A program made the position numbers and the translations under genes. A DNA stretch of 5,828 nt from Thermoprotei archaeon (GTDB lineage: Archaea > Thermoproteota > Methanomethylicia > Nezhaarchaeales > WYZ-LMO8), in contig QMSF01000069.1 of NCBI GenBank assembly GCA_003649565.1, forward strand, positions 1 through 5,828, given 5' to 3'. The notes below the pieces were generated by a model. It was given only the letters and a program-made list of their open reading frames with translations. It had not been told where the DNA came from and ran no database searches. Of this stretch, positions 4,996 through 5,828 are shown in pieces (the first letter of the stretch is position 1; each line of letters opens with the position of its first letter).

Positions 4996-5828
4996 TTGTC
5001 GTCAAGGGGTATTCCGTTAAGACAAATAGATCCATTCACATGGGAAGTACCAAAGGACTACAAGCCTGGCATGAGGGTTCCCGCTAGGATATATGCTGAT
5101 AAAGTCTTGCTTAGTAAGATGCTTGAAGACCTGACGATAATGCAGGCAGTTAATGTAGCTCATCTACCTGGGATACAGAAATGGTCCATAACGCTTCCGG
5201 ATGGACATCAAGGATATGGCTTTCCAATAGGCGGAGTAGCTGCTATGGACGCTGAAGAAGGAGTCATAAGCCCAGGAGGCATAGGCTACGACATAAATTG
5301 TGGCGTTCGCGTTCTCGTTACAAACTTAACGTATAAGGATGTCAAACCTGTAATAGAGGACTTGATAACCGCAATATTTCATTTAGTCCCATCAGGATTG
5401 GGTTCAACAACTAAAGCTGTTAGATTAACAAGAGGAGAGTTAGACCAAGTCTTAGCTGAAGGTGTCAAATGGGCAATTAGACAAGGATATGGCTGGGAGA
5501 AAGACGCCGAGTTCTGTGAAGAAGGAGGATGCATGAAGACGGCAGATCCGTCAAAGGTATCATCAAGAGCTAAGGATAGAGGTTTCGATCAGCTGGGAAC
5601 CCTCGGTAGCGGGAATCACTTCCTTGAAGTGCAAGTGGTCGACAAGATATTTGACCCTGAAGTTGCAAAGACCTTCGGAATATACGAAGAGGGCCAAGTA
5701 ACAGTCATGATACACACAGGCAGTCGAGGTCTAGGACATCAAGTATGTAGCGACTACCTAAGAATCATGGAGATGGCGGTTAGGAAGTACAAGATATCAA
5801 TACCAGACAGAGAGCTTGTATGCGCACC
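4996..5828 (+). CDS. rtcB: RNA-splicing ligase RtcB (tRNA-splicing ligase), C-terminus beyond the window
   Basis: The first 277 codons are present, and the frame is open to the right edge. The protein is close to archaeal RtcB, the GTP- and Mn-dependent ligase that joins 2',3'-cyclic phosphate and 5'-OH ends during tRNA splicing. Visible signatures are PDGHQGYGFPIGGVAA (68-83), SPGGIGYDINCGVR (92-105), GSGNHFLEVQ (204-213) and IHTGSRGLGH (239-248). By alignment with Pyrococcus horikoshii RtcB, D99, C102, H208 and H240 are metal ligands (its D95, C98, H203, H234), and N207 and E211 match N202 and E206. The third metal His and the guanylylated His (H329, H404 in Pyrococcus) fall past the edge. 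No intein interrupts the DINCGVR site, where the Pyrococcus gene has one. The start is TTG with a strong SD. An archease partner is not seen upstream and could lie downstream. Confidence 0.96.
   Translation, partial: MSSRGIPLRQIDPFTWEVPKDYKPGMRVPARIYADKVLLSKMLEDLTIMQAVNVAHLPGIQKWSITLPDGHQGYGFPIGGVAAMDAEEGVISPGGIGYDINCGVRVLVTNLTYKDVKPVIEDLITAIFHLVPSGLGSTTKAVRLTRGELDQVLAEGVKWAIRQGYGWEKDAEFCEEGGCMKTADPSKVSSRAKDRGFDQLGTLGSGNHFLEVQVVDKIFDPEVAKTFGIYEEGQVTVMIHTGSRGLGHQVCSDYLRIMEMAVRKYKISIPDRELVCA

Overview
The window looks like part of a compact archaeal chromosome, most likely from a thermophilic member of the Thermoproteota/TACK group. The evidence is the gene content: a Trm112-family zinc protein, a cis-prenyltransferase of UppS type, a free-standing MetRS-beta-like tRNA-binding protein, an archaeal-type RtcB ligase and a HhH-GPD glycosylase with cysteine clusters. 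AGA/AGG arginine and ATA isoleucine codons are frequent, Shine-Dalgarno (SD) sequences are of GGAGG/GGTGA type, and several starts are TTG. I cannot name the genus. No RNA gene, CRISPR array, insertion sequence or phage gene is visible.

Layout from left to right. (1) On the minus strand, the first codons of an undecaprenyl/dolichyl diphosphate synthase gene (uppS, running off the left edge) follow a Trm112-family gene. (2) Across a 75-bp divergent promoter lies a plus-strand GlmU-like gene of the alternative nucleotidyltransferase plus left-handed beta-helix type. (3) A minus-strand pair follows: a radical SAM enzyme of unknown substrate and, coupled to it by an ATGA overlap, a 90-residue basic protein. 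(4) Across a 33-bp divergent gap is a plus-strand OGG1/EndoIII-like DNA glycosylase. (5) A minus-strand flavin reductase-like protein converges on it with a 4-bp overlap. (6) Across a 99-bp palindrome-rich divergent region are a plus-strand MetRS-beta-like gene and, 127 bp further on, rtcB, which runs off the right edge. Coding density is very high: both convergent pairs overlap at their stop codons, and transcription direction changes five times in under 6 kb.

Functionally this is mostly housekeeping: translation and tRNA maturation (Trm112, MetRS-beta, RtcB), surface-glycan precursor supply (UppS for the polyprenol carrier, the GlmU-like protein for a UDP-sugar), and base-excision repair (glycosylase). 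The parts least explained by known families are the radical SAM plus 90-residue pair, and the glycosylase, which appears to combine an OGG1-like N-terminal region and catalytic spacing with two separate four-cysteine clusters. I see no clear multi-gene defence or mobile system.
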